A stretch of 46,882 bases of DNA. It comes from a virus. The first letter of the stretch is position 1, and the number at the start of each line of letters is the position of its first letter. The stretch lies in IMG/VR virus record IMGVR_UViG_3300010885_047981, positions 1 to 46,882 of that record. The stretch is one strand, 5' to 3'. A program made the position numbers and the translations under genes. Below the pieces are notes generated by a model that had not been told where the DNA came from, ran no database searches, and worked only from the letters and a program-made list of their open reading frames with translations. Shown here one piece after another: positions 32,676 to 39,675 of the stretch.

Positions 32676-33434
32676 TTATTGATTGATGATAACAAGCCTT
32701 GTCAGATACGGAGCAAGCTGCTCGCTAAATATCTCTTGCTTACGGGTTTCTATCAATTCGGCAAGCTCTACACTTTCAAACCAAAAACGCACACTGGCAT
32801 CTGTAGCTTCTAGGCATATCTCTACACGGAAACTTTCAGCACCAAAGCCTTTGAATATGGGGCAAGTGAGAACAAACTCGGTAGGCACTTTACTGCTATC
32901 AATAACCTTCTTGAAGTAAATCTCTTTGTTGCCTCTGTTATCGTTCTCATCCTTGAAATTGGTTGAGCCGGACAGATCTAACTTTAAATAAGAATCGAGG
33001 ATAGCCTGAAACTTATCGGGCGCAAAAAGTCTGCGGTTGAAACGGAATATCTTAACCAACTGCTCCCTTGTAAACTGTGTGTTTTGATTGATGCAGAACG
33101 GGGCCAAAGAAGTGTCGGGAATAAGAACCCCTTCTACTTCTGTACCGAAAGGATCGTTGGGGTTATTCTGTAGGGTGATAGTGCCTTTATCCTTATTGAT
33201 AAGAATAATTGCGTTGTTATAATCTAGCGCTTGCAAAGGGCTATAATCTTTTGAGATACTCCTTCTATCTAAGTAAGTACGTACTGACTTAATATCGCCA
33301 CTTACCTTTAACTTAACTGGGTTGAGCGGCTCTAGTGCCTGACCGGTTAAAATGGTGTAAGTACCAGGCTGCATACCTTTGTCTATTCCTTCTGATTTTA
33401 ATGTATCAGCGATAGACTGTAATTTGTCTTCCAT
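32676..33434 (-). CDS. Hypothetical early protein
   Basis: About 252 residues from the ATG at 33434 (a longer frame extends upstream but has no coding character). Two regions look folded: ILTGQALEPLNPVKLKVSGDI near residues 28-48, and the acidic C-terminal half (VRFWFESVELAELIE...). It is not recognised. It lies 37 bases after the next gene in the same direction. Together they may form a replication or recombination pair, but nothing in the sequence proves it. Confidence 0.55.
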   Translation of the reverse strand: MEDKLQSIADTLKSEGIDKGMQPGTYTILTGQALEPLNPVKLKVSGDIKSVRTYLDRRSISKDYSPLQALDYNNAIILINKDKGTITLQNNPNDPFGTEVEGVLIPDTSLAPFCINQNTQFTREQLVKIFRFNRRLFAPDKFQAILDSYLKLDLSGSTNFKDENDNRGNKEIYFKKVIDSSKVPTEFVLTCPIFKGFGAESFRVEICLEATDASVRFWFESVELAELIETRKQEIFSEQLAPYLTRLVIINQ

Positions 33435-33471
33435 AAAAAATGTAATTGATTGGTGTGAGAAAAAATGATTA

Positions 33472-33897
33472 TTAACCGTTAGCGACTTGAAGGTGAGAAC
33501 CATCGAAGATGCTTTTCTGCATTTCATTTGGTTTTAAGCGGCGTGATCCTACTAGGAAACCGTTTTCATCGTAGGTTTCCATCATCTTATTGTCGAAGTC
33601 GGCAATATGAAAAACAGTACCTTCTTTTTCTACCATCCTAGTTCTGATTTCACCAAGAATCTTTGTGTTTTCCAACTGCAATGGTTCCATGGTGTCTTTA
33701 AAACCCTTAATGGCTTCTTTCTTTTGTTCGGAAAGGTCGGACAGCTTTATACAGTTGTCTGCAATGATTTCGCGCTTATCATTAAGCTCGTCCTCGCTAA
33801 GAGGCTTGAAGTAAGTAGTTTTCTCTACTTTGTCTGCTGCGGATTGTAATGCCTGAAGCCTTTCTTTGGGCGAAGCATTGGGTAAGTAAATATTCAT
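33472..33897 (-). CDS. Hypothetical coiled-coil-like protein
   Basis: A 141-residue protein, rich in Lys/Glu, with long helices that may form a coiled coil (LNDKREIIADNCIKLSDLSE, EQKKEAIKGFKDTMEPLQLE). The end has a VFHIADFDNKMMETYDENG segment. No family is recognised. It starts after a gap of 74 bases to the gene at 33972-34190. Confidence 0.5.
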   Translation of the reverse strand: MNIYLPNASPKERLQALQSAADKVEKTTYFKPLSEDELNDKREIIADNCIKLSDLSEQKKEAIKGFKDTMEPLQLENTKILGEIRTRMVEKEGTVFHIADFDNKMMETYDENGFLVGSRRLKPNEMQKSIFDGSHLQVANG

Positions 33898-33971
33898 GAT
33901 TAATTAATTTCCCCGTGTTGTGATACATACCATTAAATGGGGATTGCTTAATGATATATTTGAAATATGCT

Positions 33972-34190
33972 TTACCTTCTTTTCTTAGCTGCTTTTGCAG
34001 CGTTTAATATTGTTGAAGGAATACTATTGCTAATCTGATGTTTAAGAATAGGAAAGGCATCTTTTTCTGTACTTCTTACTATCAACACACTTTCATGCTC
34101 GTCTGAAACTATCTCTACCTTATCACCTGCTTTGCCATAAATGACAGACCTTTTTGCGCTGCTATGTATATCCTCAATCAAGTATGGCAT
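33972..34190 (-). CDS. Hypothetical small early protein
   Basis: A 72-residue protein with a beta-rich first half (SVIYGKAGDKVEIVSD, then ESVLIVRS) and a basic, Ala-rich C-terminus (NAAKAAKKRR). It overlaps the previous gene stop by 17 bases. It could bind nucleic acid. The family is unknown. Confidence 0.5.
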   Translation of the reverse strand: MPYLIEDIHSSAKRSVIYGKAGDKVEIVSDEHESVLIVRSTEKDAFPILKHQISNSIPSTILNAAKAAKKRR

Positions 34191-34389
34191 GATCGTCTAA
34201 TTTGATGTGTACCCAGTAGTTGCCTCTGCTGTTTAAATTCTTTATATTATCAATCCATATTGCTAGTACGCTATCCTTTTTTTTCTTGTTATAGAATCGC
34301 TGCCATGCCATTACTTCTACATTATCATCCCTCATTAAGCGCATTTCTCCACTGATCTCTTTTTTTCTAAGTCCGTGTTTATTTGCCAT
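34174..34389 (-). CDS. Hypothetical small early protein
   Basis: A 71-residue basic protein (EVMAWQRFYNKKKKD near the middle, then a SVLAIWIDNI strand). It sits 2 bases after the gene at 34392-34652 and overlaps the next gene. It is not recognised. Confidence 0.45.
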   Translation of the reverse strand: MANKHGLRKKEISGEMRLMRDDNVEVMAWQRFYNKKKKDSVLAIWIDNIKNLNSRGNYWVHIKLDDHAILD

Positions 34390-34391
34390 GA

Positions 34392-34652
34392 CTATTGTTT
34401 TTTTGTTCTAACAGCCCATTTGCTTCCGTCCTTACCTTCTACATGTTTTCCTACCTTATCAATTACCCTGGTAATGGATATTGTTCCTTCGTGACCTAGA
34501 AAATCCATCACTTCAAACCCGTTACTAAATGGGAGCGCCTTTAGTCTTCTTTCTGCTATATTGGCTATGTCCATATTGTAAAGCATTAATGGTGCATCTC
34601 TTTTTGTTGGCAAATCGGGGTACTTACTTTTTCTTCTATCTTCATGTGTCAT
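34392..34652 (-). CDS. Hypothetical small early protein
   Basis: An 86-residue protein with a short basic start, a central MDFLGHEGTISITRVIDKVG segment and a Lys-rich end. Its start is 18 bases after a predicted terminator (34671-34696), so its transcription may be controlled by read-through. The family is not recognised. Confidence 0.45.
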   Translation of the reverse strand: MTHEDRRKSKYPDLPTKRDAPLMLYNMDIANIAERRLKALPFSNGFEVMDFLGHEGTISITRVIDKVGKHVEGKDGSKWAVRTKKQ

Positions 34653-34670
34653 AATTGAAAGCTTTAAAAG

Positions 34671-34696
34671 AGGGGTCGGCTAGACAACCAACCCCG
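34671..34696 (-). terminator. Terminator at the end of the structured intergenic region
   Basis: On the minus strand GGGGTTGG and CCGACCCC form an 8-base-pair stem with one wobble and the loop TTGTCTAG, followed by TCTTTT. It lies just before the gene that starts at 34652. Confidence 0.6.
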
Positions 34697-34989
34697 TATT
34701 TCATTTTATAAAAACCAAACCAAAACGTAAGTAATTTTAAAAGTGGTATACTGTCCTTTTCAGGTGCCGTATACCAGAGCCGCGCGTCACTCCGAGCCTG
34801 ATGAGAAATACTATCCTTCGGGTTACTAGGGTATTTCGTGTCATAGTAACCTTATCAACGCCCATCCTTAGTCCATCCATTCAAGACATTGCAGCTTTCA
34901 ATGCTCCTCGATTAATCCCAATAGACTACTTTGTTTCCTTAACCGAATCATCGCCGTATGTTAGAATTTGAAAGAACTGTTTTAAAATA
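34697..34989 (-). ncRNA. Structured intergenic region, possible non-coding RNA
   Basis: No gene fits in the 34653-35043 gap. On the minus strand there is an H-type pseudoknot: GGTTACTA/TAGTAACC (8 base pairs) encloses GAAATAC, which pairs with GTATTTC 9 bases downstream (34805-34851). Next is GGTATAC/GTATACC around an inner CCT-TTTC-AGG-type hairpin (34745-34775). Upstream is CATTG/CAATG. Predicted terminators flank it (34990-35014 and 34671-34696). No promoter with a TAnnTTTG box was found, so separate transcription is unproven. Confidence 0.4.
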
Positions 34990-35014
34990 CTCCCCAGCTA
35001 AGAATAGCAGGGAG
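34990..35014 (-). terminator. Terminator-like hairpin
   Basis: On the minus strand CTCCC-T-GCTA and TAGC-T-GGGGAG form an interrupted stem with a TTCT loop, followed by TATTTT. It lies 30 bases after the small ORF stop at 35044. Confidence 0.45.
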
Positions 35015-35043
35015 GGATATTCATCTACTTAATTAACCACTAT

Positions 35044-35136
35044 TTAATCTTTTCTATGCCTCATTGATAGTAAGCCTAAAATGCACGAAAAGCATATCCA
35101 CCCTATTGCAAGAAGTATAAATTTGGTAGTATCCAT
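35044..35136 (-). CDS. 30-residue single-TM peptide
   Basis: ATG at 35136 overlaps the stop of the upstream gene (TTAATG). One hydrophobic helix (FILLAIGWICFSCILGLL) is followed by a basic end (RHRKD). Its overlap with the upstream gene supports translation. The function is unknown. Confidence 0.45.
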   Translation of the reverse strand: MDTTKFILLAIGWICFSCILGLLSMRHRKD

Positions 35137-35444
35137 TAATTGTCATTTGTTTTATCGCAAGAGAGGGTGTTGCCATTGAGTAAAGCTTCTACATCATCTA
35201 ACGCCATTGGGTGAAAAATTCTTAATTCTCCCACTACCACTACATTGTTTGGTGGCTCTGGTAAGACAGTAGTAATTACTTCAAATAATGTTTGAATAAA
35301 AGCTGAACGAGGGTGTGCGGTAAGTTTATCTTTATCAGCCCAACCTGCACTATGTATTACTTCGTCACAGTAAGCGTTAAAATTGGCATTTAGCTTATCC
35401 ATTAAGCCCTTTATTTTCTCTATCTCTTGAATGTCCTGCTGCAT
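35136..35444 (-). CDS. Hypothetical early protein
   Basis: A 102-residue protein with an N-terminal helix, a HSAGWADKDKL segment near residue 32 and a VVVVGELRIFHPMALDDVEALL stretch near 70-90. It is not recognised. It lies in a string of small overlapping early genes. Confidence 0.45.
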   Translation of the reverse strand: MQQDIQEIEKIKGLMDKLNANFNAYCDEVIHSAGWADKDKLTAHPRSAFIQTLFEVITTVLPEPPNNVVVVGELRIFHPMALDDVEALLNGNTLSCDKTNDN

Positions 35445-35445
35445 A

Positions 35446-35547
35446 CTAAAAACTATTATCGTTGTTATCTAATTGAACTGAATCGTATTTAATGAATAAG
35501 TAATCTGCTACTGTAATTACTATCATGATGGCAAGTGTGTAAAGCAT
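35446..35547 (-). CDS. 33-residue single-TM peptide
   Basis: ATG at 35547, TAG at 35446-35448, one base before the next start (TAGTATG). One hydrophobic helix (LYTLAIMIVITVADYLFI) is followed by an Asp/Asn-rich tail. It resembles the other tiny membrane peptides of this phage. Confidence 0.4.
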   Translation of the reverse strand: MLYTLAIMIVITVADYLFIKYDSVQLDNNDNSF

Positions 35548-35551
35548 ATCG

Positions 35552-35737
35552 TTATTTGTTTAGTTGAGCAATTTGTGTTTTAAGATAATTGACCCTGTTT
35601 TCGTTTGGACACTTTTTGTCCAATTCTTCTTTGAGCCGCTCTGGTAGGTCTGACACTAGCCATCTGTATAAATGCTTTAGTGAATACTGCCTGTCGCTAT
35701 TCATTAAAGGATGGAAGTTTGCGCGTGTGTTTGTCAT
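35552..35737 (-). CDS. Hypothetical small early protein
   Basis: A 61-residue basic, helical protein (LKHLYRWLVSDLPERLKEEL). Its start lies inside the end of the upstream 57-residue ORF (overlap 41 bases). The family is unknown. It could be a small regulator or DNA-binding protein. Confidence 0.4.
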   Translation of the reverse strand: MTNTRANFHPLMNSDRQYSLKHLYRWLVSDLPERLKEELDKKCPNENRVNYLKTQIAQLNK

Positions 35738-35870
35738 TTTCTAGCATTTTAATTACTAAATCAATTTTGCGGTGCTTTTCGGTTTCGTTTGATAACTTCT
35801 GGGCCTCTATCAAATCGTAAAGTGCATTGTATGGGTAAATAACTGTGATGTGATCTGTATGAATAATCAT
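35697..35870 (-). CDS. 57-residue hypothetical protein
   Basis: ATG at 35870, TAG at 35697-35699. It begins IIHTDHITVIYPYNALYDL and is then helical and charged (EAQKLSNETEKHRK). It starts 3 bases after the HTH gene stop, so it belongs to the early transcript. Not recognised. Confidence 0.4.
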   Translation of the reverse strand: MIIHTDHITVIYPYNALYDLIEAQKLSNETEKHRKIDLVIKMLENDKHTRKLPSFNE

Positions 35871-35873
35871 TAT

Positions 35874-36143
35874 CTACTTGTTTGAATGCACTATTAACTT
35901 GTCTTTGTTGTACTCTACTTTTCGACCAACCTTGCGCCATATATTGGTTGGTATTCTACCATTACACCGGTATGACTGTAGGGTATTTATTGTTACGCCC
36001 AACCATTCTGCCGCCTCTGCTTCGGACAGCCACACCGTTTTGTCTTTACCAATAATCTGCAATTGCATACTTTTTAATTCGGCTATATCTCTAAATAGCT
36101 GATTAATTACAGACTGGGGAAGTGCTACCATTGCCTCTGCCAT
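35874..36143 (-). CDS. Helix-turn-helix domain protein (excisionase/MerR-like)
   Basis: An 89-residue protein with a HTH_17-type domain: WLSEAEAAEWLGVTINTLQS, followed by RIPTNIWRKVGRKVEYNK as the wing. Such proteins are excisionases or early regulators. It lies second in the leftward early operon, after the Cro-like gene, so it could control excision or early transcription. Confidence 0.7.
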   Translation of the reverse strand: MAEAMVALPQSVINQLFRDIAELKSMQLQIIGKDKTVWLSEAEAAEWLGVTINTLQSYRCNGRIPTNIWRKVGRKVEYNKDKLIVHSNK

Positions 36144-36145
36144 AA

Positions 36146-36382
36146 CTATACACTTTGCTTTTCTTCAATTGGTATAAAAATCTCTTCTTTGGTTAAGCCG
36201 GTAATTTTTGTAAGTATTGCAACTACTTCAATTCTTTTAAGGTTTTCATCATTGATTAAAAACCACCTTCTGGAAGTTTGCAAACTGCGACCTACAGCAT
36301 CCGCAACATCTTGTAAATGATGCCCGTTTGAGATTACTAATTTTCTAACCTTTGGGTTAAGTTTATCCCTTGTATTAATCAT
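36146..36382 (-). CDS. Cro-like HTH regulator
   Basis: A 78-residue protein from the ATG at 36382. An upstream TTG at 36418 would start inside the -7 box, so it is rejected. It has a helix-turn-helix (HLQDVADAVGRSLQTSRRWF) with a C-terminal dimer-like helix. It is the first gene leftward from the divergent control region, opposite a CI-like repressor. That is the lambda cro position, and a Cro-type role in the lytic switch is inferred. Confidence 0.65.
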   Translation of the reverse strand: MINTRDKLNPKVRKLVISNGHHLQDVADAVGRSLQTSRRWFLINDENLKRIEVVAILTKITGLTKEEIFIPIEEKQSV

Positions 36383-36388
36383 TGGTAC

Positions 36389-36396
36389 TATATTTG
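36389..36396 (+). promoter_or_regulatory. Putative -7 box, repressor promoter
   Basis: TATATTTG matches TAnnTTTG exactly. A TTG at 36370-36372 gives a 16-base spacing, slightly short. It would drive the CI-like gene at 36495 with a leader that holds the TGAAC repeats. Confidence 0.4.
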
Positions 36397-36415
36397 TTTT
36401 ATTAACATTGAGGCA

Positions 36416-36423
36416 CAAATATA
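36416..36423 (-). promoter_or_regulatory. Putative -7 box, leftward early promoter
   Basis: TATATTTG on the minus strand, 34 bases before the Cro-like ATG. No TTG at the normal -33 distance is clear. The TGAAC repeats lie directly upstream of it, so a repressor bound there would block this promoter. Confidence 0.45.
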
Positions 36424-36435
36424 ATGGTACAAAAT

Positions 36436-36459
36436 TGAACTAAGTGAACAAATGTGAAC
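36436..36459. promoter_or_regulatory. Operator repeats in the divergent control region
   Basis: TGAAC occurs at 36436, 36445 and 36455, spaced 9 and 10 bases apart (one helical turn), and the last two extend to GTGAAC. Direct repeats on one face of the helix between divergent cro- and cI-like genes are strong operator candidates. Confidence 0.55.
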
Positions 36460-36494
36460 TTTTTAATAAATAATTTACTATATCGTTTTCGTAA

Positions 36495-36860
36495 ATGAAA
36501 GTAACACCAGAAATTTTATTAAATGCAAGAGCCCAACTGGGTTATACTCAAGCTAAAGTTGCTGAATTAATAGGGGTAACTACTAGAGCGTATGGGTGTT
36601 ATGAAGATGGGAGTAGAAATCCAAAATTTGCTACAGCAAAAAAATTAGTAGAGGTTTTGAAGCTAGGGAATAGTTTAAATAGCACAATTGGCACAAATGA
36701 TACAAAAGAAGATACTATTGCTGATAGGGCAATAATTCAAGTTATTTATAACAACTTGGCAAGGGTAATGGCAGAAACTTACAAAATTACTTTGGAAGAA
36801 GCATTGAAACGGCTTGATGATGATACTGTTTTGCAGATAGCAACACTTTCAAGAAGTTAA
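36495..36860 (+). CDS. CI-like XRE repressor 1
   Basis: A 121-residue protein with an XRE helix-turn-helix (LGYTQAKVAELIGVTTRAYG) and a GSRNPKFATA segment. The C-terminal 45 residues (IIQVIYNNLARVMAETYKIT, then a short helix and DDDTVLQIATLS) are shared with the repressor at 37563-37916. No LexA-type protease domain is present, so induction would need another signal. It is the first rightward gene from the control region. Confidence 0.75.
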   Translation: MKVTPEILLNARAQLGYTQAKVAELIGVTTRAYGCYEDGSRNPKFATAKKLVEVLKLGNSLNSTIGTNDTKEDTIADRAIIQVIYNNLARVMAETYKITLEEALKRLDDDTVLQIATLSRS

Positions 36861-36999
36861 TAGGCTTGCTTTTTTTGGAAGTTTTCTTTTTCGTTTTCTT
36901 AGACATTATTCTGTGATTTAGCACTCAAAGGAAAGATAAAAACTAACAAGTTTAGTAATATTTGCTAACTATATTTATGAACAATTAAAAACTAGGAAA

Positions 37000-37566
37000 A
37001 TGACTAATGAAGACAAAAAGGGCACTACTGGTTGTTTGGCTATAATAGTCATAGGAATATTAATATGGTCTGGCTTTTCTCTTACCAAAAATGATAAAAC
37101 TGATAATAAAAACACTATTACAAACACATCCTCTTCACAAAATACAACTGGTATAGATACAACCCTAAAAGATTCATCAGCATTGATGATAGATAAAACA
37201 ATAAAGTCAACTAATGTAACAGAAAGTAGCAGCAATGATTATCCTGAAAAGCCTATAGTTGTTTCTGCCTCTCATTATTACCATGACTATGAAAAAAATC
37301 AAGTAAGGGCTGATAAGGATTACTTATACAATAAACTGCAAATAACTGGATATGTATATAGTGTAAAAAAAACAGATCAGGGGGGAAATTGCGTATTGTT
37401 AAAAGTAGATGGTGAAATTGGGTTTGTTTATTTATTAGACGTATTTAATGATGATGCTTTAAAACTTGTTGCAGGGAATAGATACACCTTTGAGGGCAGG
37501 GGAGGTGGTTTATTAAAGGGTCAATATCCAATAGTTAATTCTACAGTATTATACGATGACTTATGA
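37000..37566 (+). CDS. Membrane-anchored OB-fold (tRNA_anti-like) protein
   Basis: A 188-residue protein. A TM helix near residues 12-29 (CLAIIVIGILIWSGFSL) is followed by a Thr/Ser/Asn-rich linker. The C-terminal domain (about 85-188) has the tRNA_anti-like OB-fold pattern: VVSASHYYHDYEKNQVRADK, YLYNKLQITGYVYSVKK, and a GNRYTFEGRGGG loop. A gene between two repressors is expected to be expressed in the lysogen. Superinfection exclusion at the envelope is one possible role. Confidence 0.65.
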   Translation: MTNEDKKGTTGCLAIIVIGILIWSGFSLTKNDKTDNKNTITNTSSSQNTTGIDTTLKDSSALMIDKTIKSTNVTESSSNDYPEKPIVVSASHYYHDYEKNQVRADKDYLYNKLQITGYVYSVKKTDQGGNCVLLKVDGEIGFVYLLDVFNDDALKLVAGNRYTFEGRGGGLLKGQYPIVNSTVLYDDL

Positions 37567-37916
37567 AAATAGACACCGAAAGATTAAAGGAAGCGCGAAG
37601 GGCCAAAAGATTAACCCAGAAGCAGGTGGCTGATGCTATTGGTATTGACCAGGTGCAATATGGTATGTGGGAAAGGGGGGAAAGAAACCCGAAATATGAG
37701 AATATTGTAAAACTGAAAGAAGCACTTGGCCATAACATAGACTTTGCTACTGGTGAACCAATAAATGAAAATGTAGAAAACCAACTTAGAGCCATTATAG
37801 AAGTGCAAAACCGCTATATAATTAAACTATTAAGCGAAGCCCAAAACATAAGCATACTACAAGCCGCAAAGCAATTGAATGATGATATTGCTGTGGAACT
37901 GGCTAAACTATCCTAA
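37563..37916 (+). CDS. CI-like XRE repressor 2
   Basis: A 117-residue protein with an XRE helix-turn-helix (LTQKQVADAIGIDQVQYGMW) and an ERNPKYENIVKLKEAL segment. Its C-terminal helix (QLRAIIEVQNRYIIKLLSEA) parallels the repressor at 36495. Its start overlaps the OB-fold gene stop by 4 bases. It converges with the integrase gene, whose stop overlaps its own end by 9 bases. Two paralogous repressors in one lysogeny module is unusual. Confidence 0.72.
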   Translation: MKIDTERLKEARRAKRLTQKQVADAIGIDQVQYGMWERGERNPKYENIVKLKEALGHNIDFATGEPINENVENQLRAIIEVQNRYIIKLLSEAQNISILQAAKQLNDDIAVELAKLS

Positions 37917-39029
37917 TTTATCCCATATCTCTTTATGTAAGGCTTCGTTTGCTATATGTGCATATATCTTGCTTACATCAATAGTATCTCCTAATAGATC
38001 TGCAACAAACTCACGCCCTACTCCTTTATTTAATAGATTCATAGCAAATGTGTGACGGGCCGTATGAAACTTAACATGTTTTGTGATTCCGGCAAGCTCC
38101 GCTATCTTCTTTACATAATCCCTTACCTTTTGTTCTGATAGGTTGATGGGGTTGGCTCCTACATAATCAATAATCTTTTGCATAAAGGGCAGCACTGGCA
38201 TATTAACGGTCTTTCCGTTCTTTTTTGCACGTATGACAGCAGAACCATTGATAATATTAACAGAGGGGTCGAAAACAAGGCTATCGCTTATTCTGTAGCC
38301 AAAATAGCAGGAAAGAAGAAAGTAGTAACCGGAACGCTTCATTGAACTTTCGCCAATAGCTTCTACGACCCCTTGAAAACTTGCTAATTCTTCAGTAGTT
38401 AGATAAATAGCTTCAGTTGCATCTACTTTTGGCATATCATATTTAACAAAGGGATTTTTTTCCAATAGGTCTTTCTTTACCGCCCTGTTTAGTATAGCAT
38501 TTAAGATACTCATATTACTTTTGAGTGTATTGTTTACTATGCCGGTTTTAAGTAGGTATTTTTCAAAACGCAATAACCAATTGTAATCAACATCACTTAC
38601 AAGCACATTCTTATCAAATATTGTTACTTTGGCTTGCATCACTTTATAATGTTTTAATCGTCCTTCTGATAAGTTGTGGGCCGATTCTCGCATAATTACC
38701 CCAAAGAAGTCTACCAGGGTAACTTCTACCTTAGTTATAGCATTCCCCTTTACTATGTCCTTCAGGATGGGTAACGTAATTACTTGCTTGTTTATGCTGG
38801 CATCGAGTAAGCGCTCTCGTATATCATTCATTTTTGATTGAAGTAATAAATTATACTTCTTTCGTAAAGGGTTATTAATGACGTTGCCATTACTATAATC
38901 GGATGCAATTATTTTAATACCAGAAGGGGCAAAGGCTTTCATTCTTTCAAAAATTACCTGAATGGTAATTGCCTGTAACCCCTTTTTATCTACATGCTTT
39001 TCTAAAATTGTATTTATAGTAAATGCCAT
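37908..39029 (-). CDS. Tyrosine-type site-specific integrase
   Basis: A 373-residue recombinase. Catalytic residues: Arg246 (FGYRISDS), a Lys near 270 (RAKKNGK), His322 and Arg325 (HTARHTFA), and Tyr356 (KIYAH). The place of the usual LGH has LGD (Asp348), so the second histidine appears replaced. The N-terminal half is the SAM-like core-binding region. The enzyme inserts phage DNA at a host site. It lies beside a repeat-rich non-coding region that probably holds attP. Confidence 0.88.
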   Translation of the reverse strand: MAFTINTILEKHVDKKGLQAITIQVIFERMKAFAPSGIKIIASDYSNGNVINNPLRKKYNLLLQSKMNDIRERLLDASINKQVITLPILKDIVKGNAITKVEVTLVDFFGVIMRESAHNLSEGRLKHYKVMQAKVTIFDKNVLVSDVDYNWLLRFEKYLLKTGIVNNTLKSNMSILNAILNRAVKKDLLEKNPFVKYDMPKVDATEAIYLTTEELASFQGVVEAIGESSMKRSGYYFLLSCYFGYRISDSLVFDPSVNIINGSAVIRAKKNGKTVNMPVLPFMQKIIDYVGANPINLSEQKVRDYVKKIAELAGITKHVKFHTARHTFAMNLLNKGVGREFVADLLGDTIDVSKIYAHIANEALHKEIWDKLG

Positions 39030-39299
39030 TAGTAATAATTTCAGAACACGAATATTTATTTACCCCTGTTTTTTCAGAACAAAAATACAAAAACATTCAA
39101 GATAATATAAAAATATTCAACGGACAAATTTTGTCCAAAAATGCTGAAACCTATGCAAATAGGCAATTACAGCGTAAAAAGGCATAAAAAAAGCCCCAAA
39201 GAGGGGCTATGTGTTGTAAGTATATGTGATCCGGATTGGATTCGCAAATGTTGACTATTCTATTGTTGATTTCAGAACATGAATGTATTTCAGAATTAT
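39030..39299. other. Integrase-upstream region, attP candidate with arm-like repeats
   Basis: TTTCAGAA(C/T) occurs at 39039-39048, 39072-39080, 39270-39278 and 39288-39296. The first and third extend to ATTTCAGAACA(C/T)GAAT. A palindrome GGACAAA-T-TTTGTCC lies at 39122-39136. These look like integrase arm sites around a core, but the core itself cannot be picked without the host junction. No gene fits here. Confidence 0.5.
39185..39208 (-). terminator. Terminator for the leftward gene at 39300
   Basis: On the minus strand AGCCCC and GGGGCT form a perfect 6-base-pair stem with a TCTTT loop, then seven T. It ends transcripts arriving from the accessory early genes. Confidence 0.75.
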
Positions 39300-39623
39300 T
39301 TACCGCTTAAACTTTTTATGATAGCTTAAATGTTCAGGTATATAATCATTCAGATAAAAGTCTGCCATATCCTTCAATGCTGCATCAATCTCTTTCAAAG
39401 AATGATTGCTATATCCTTCACAACGAAAATAAATAACCAGAATATTATAACCTTCAATATCAATATGCTCTGGATAGGTTTGTTTCCATCTGATAATCTC
39501 TTCCTCGTCCTTACTAAGATAAACCTTGCCAAATACTACTGGGCTAACTGTAGATAATAGAAAGCCATTGCCTTGCATGTCTTGTTGTGTTTTTATAAAT
39601 AACACTTTTGGTAACTTGTACAT
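39300..39623 (-). CDS. Hypothetical protein
   Basis: A 107-residue protein. It has beta-like segments (LPKVLFIKTQQDMQG, EGYNILVIYFRCEG) and a final helix ending basic. It is not recognised. It is the last gene in its transcript before the terminator at 39185-39208. Upstream is a GGGGTTG...CAATCCCC hairpin (39638-39664). Confidence 0.5.
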   Translation of the reverse strand: MYKLPKVLFIKTQQDMQGNGFLLSTVSPVVFGKVYLSKDEEEIIRWKQTYPEHIDIEGYNILVIYFRCEGYSNHSLKEIDAALKDMADFYLNDYIPEHLSYHKKFKR

Positions 39624-39675
39624 AATTAGTCAAAATTAGGGGATTGCAGCAAAAGCCACAACCCCTGGTAAAAAA

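Noticed and set aside
34800-34810. CTGATGAG string resembling a hammerhead ribozyme core (plus strand)
   Set aside because: The GAAA block is not in the right place after stem II and no complete three-stem core with a NUH site could be drawn.
36383-36418. TTG start of the Cro-like gene
   Set aside because: The TTG overlaps the -7 box, so the transcript would begin after it; ATG at 36382 fits better.
39221-39250. Possible tRNA 3' end as attachment core
   Set aside because: The stretch with GATCCGGATTGGATTCG does not match the T-arm consensus and cannot be folded into a tRNA end.
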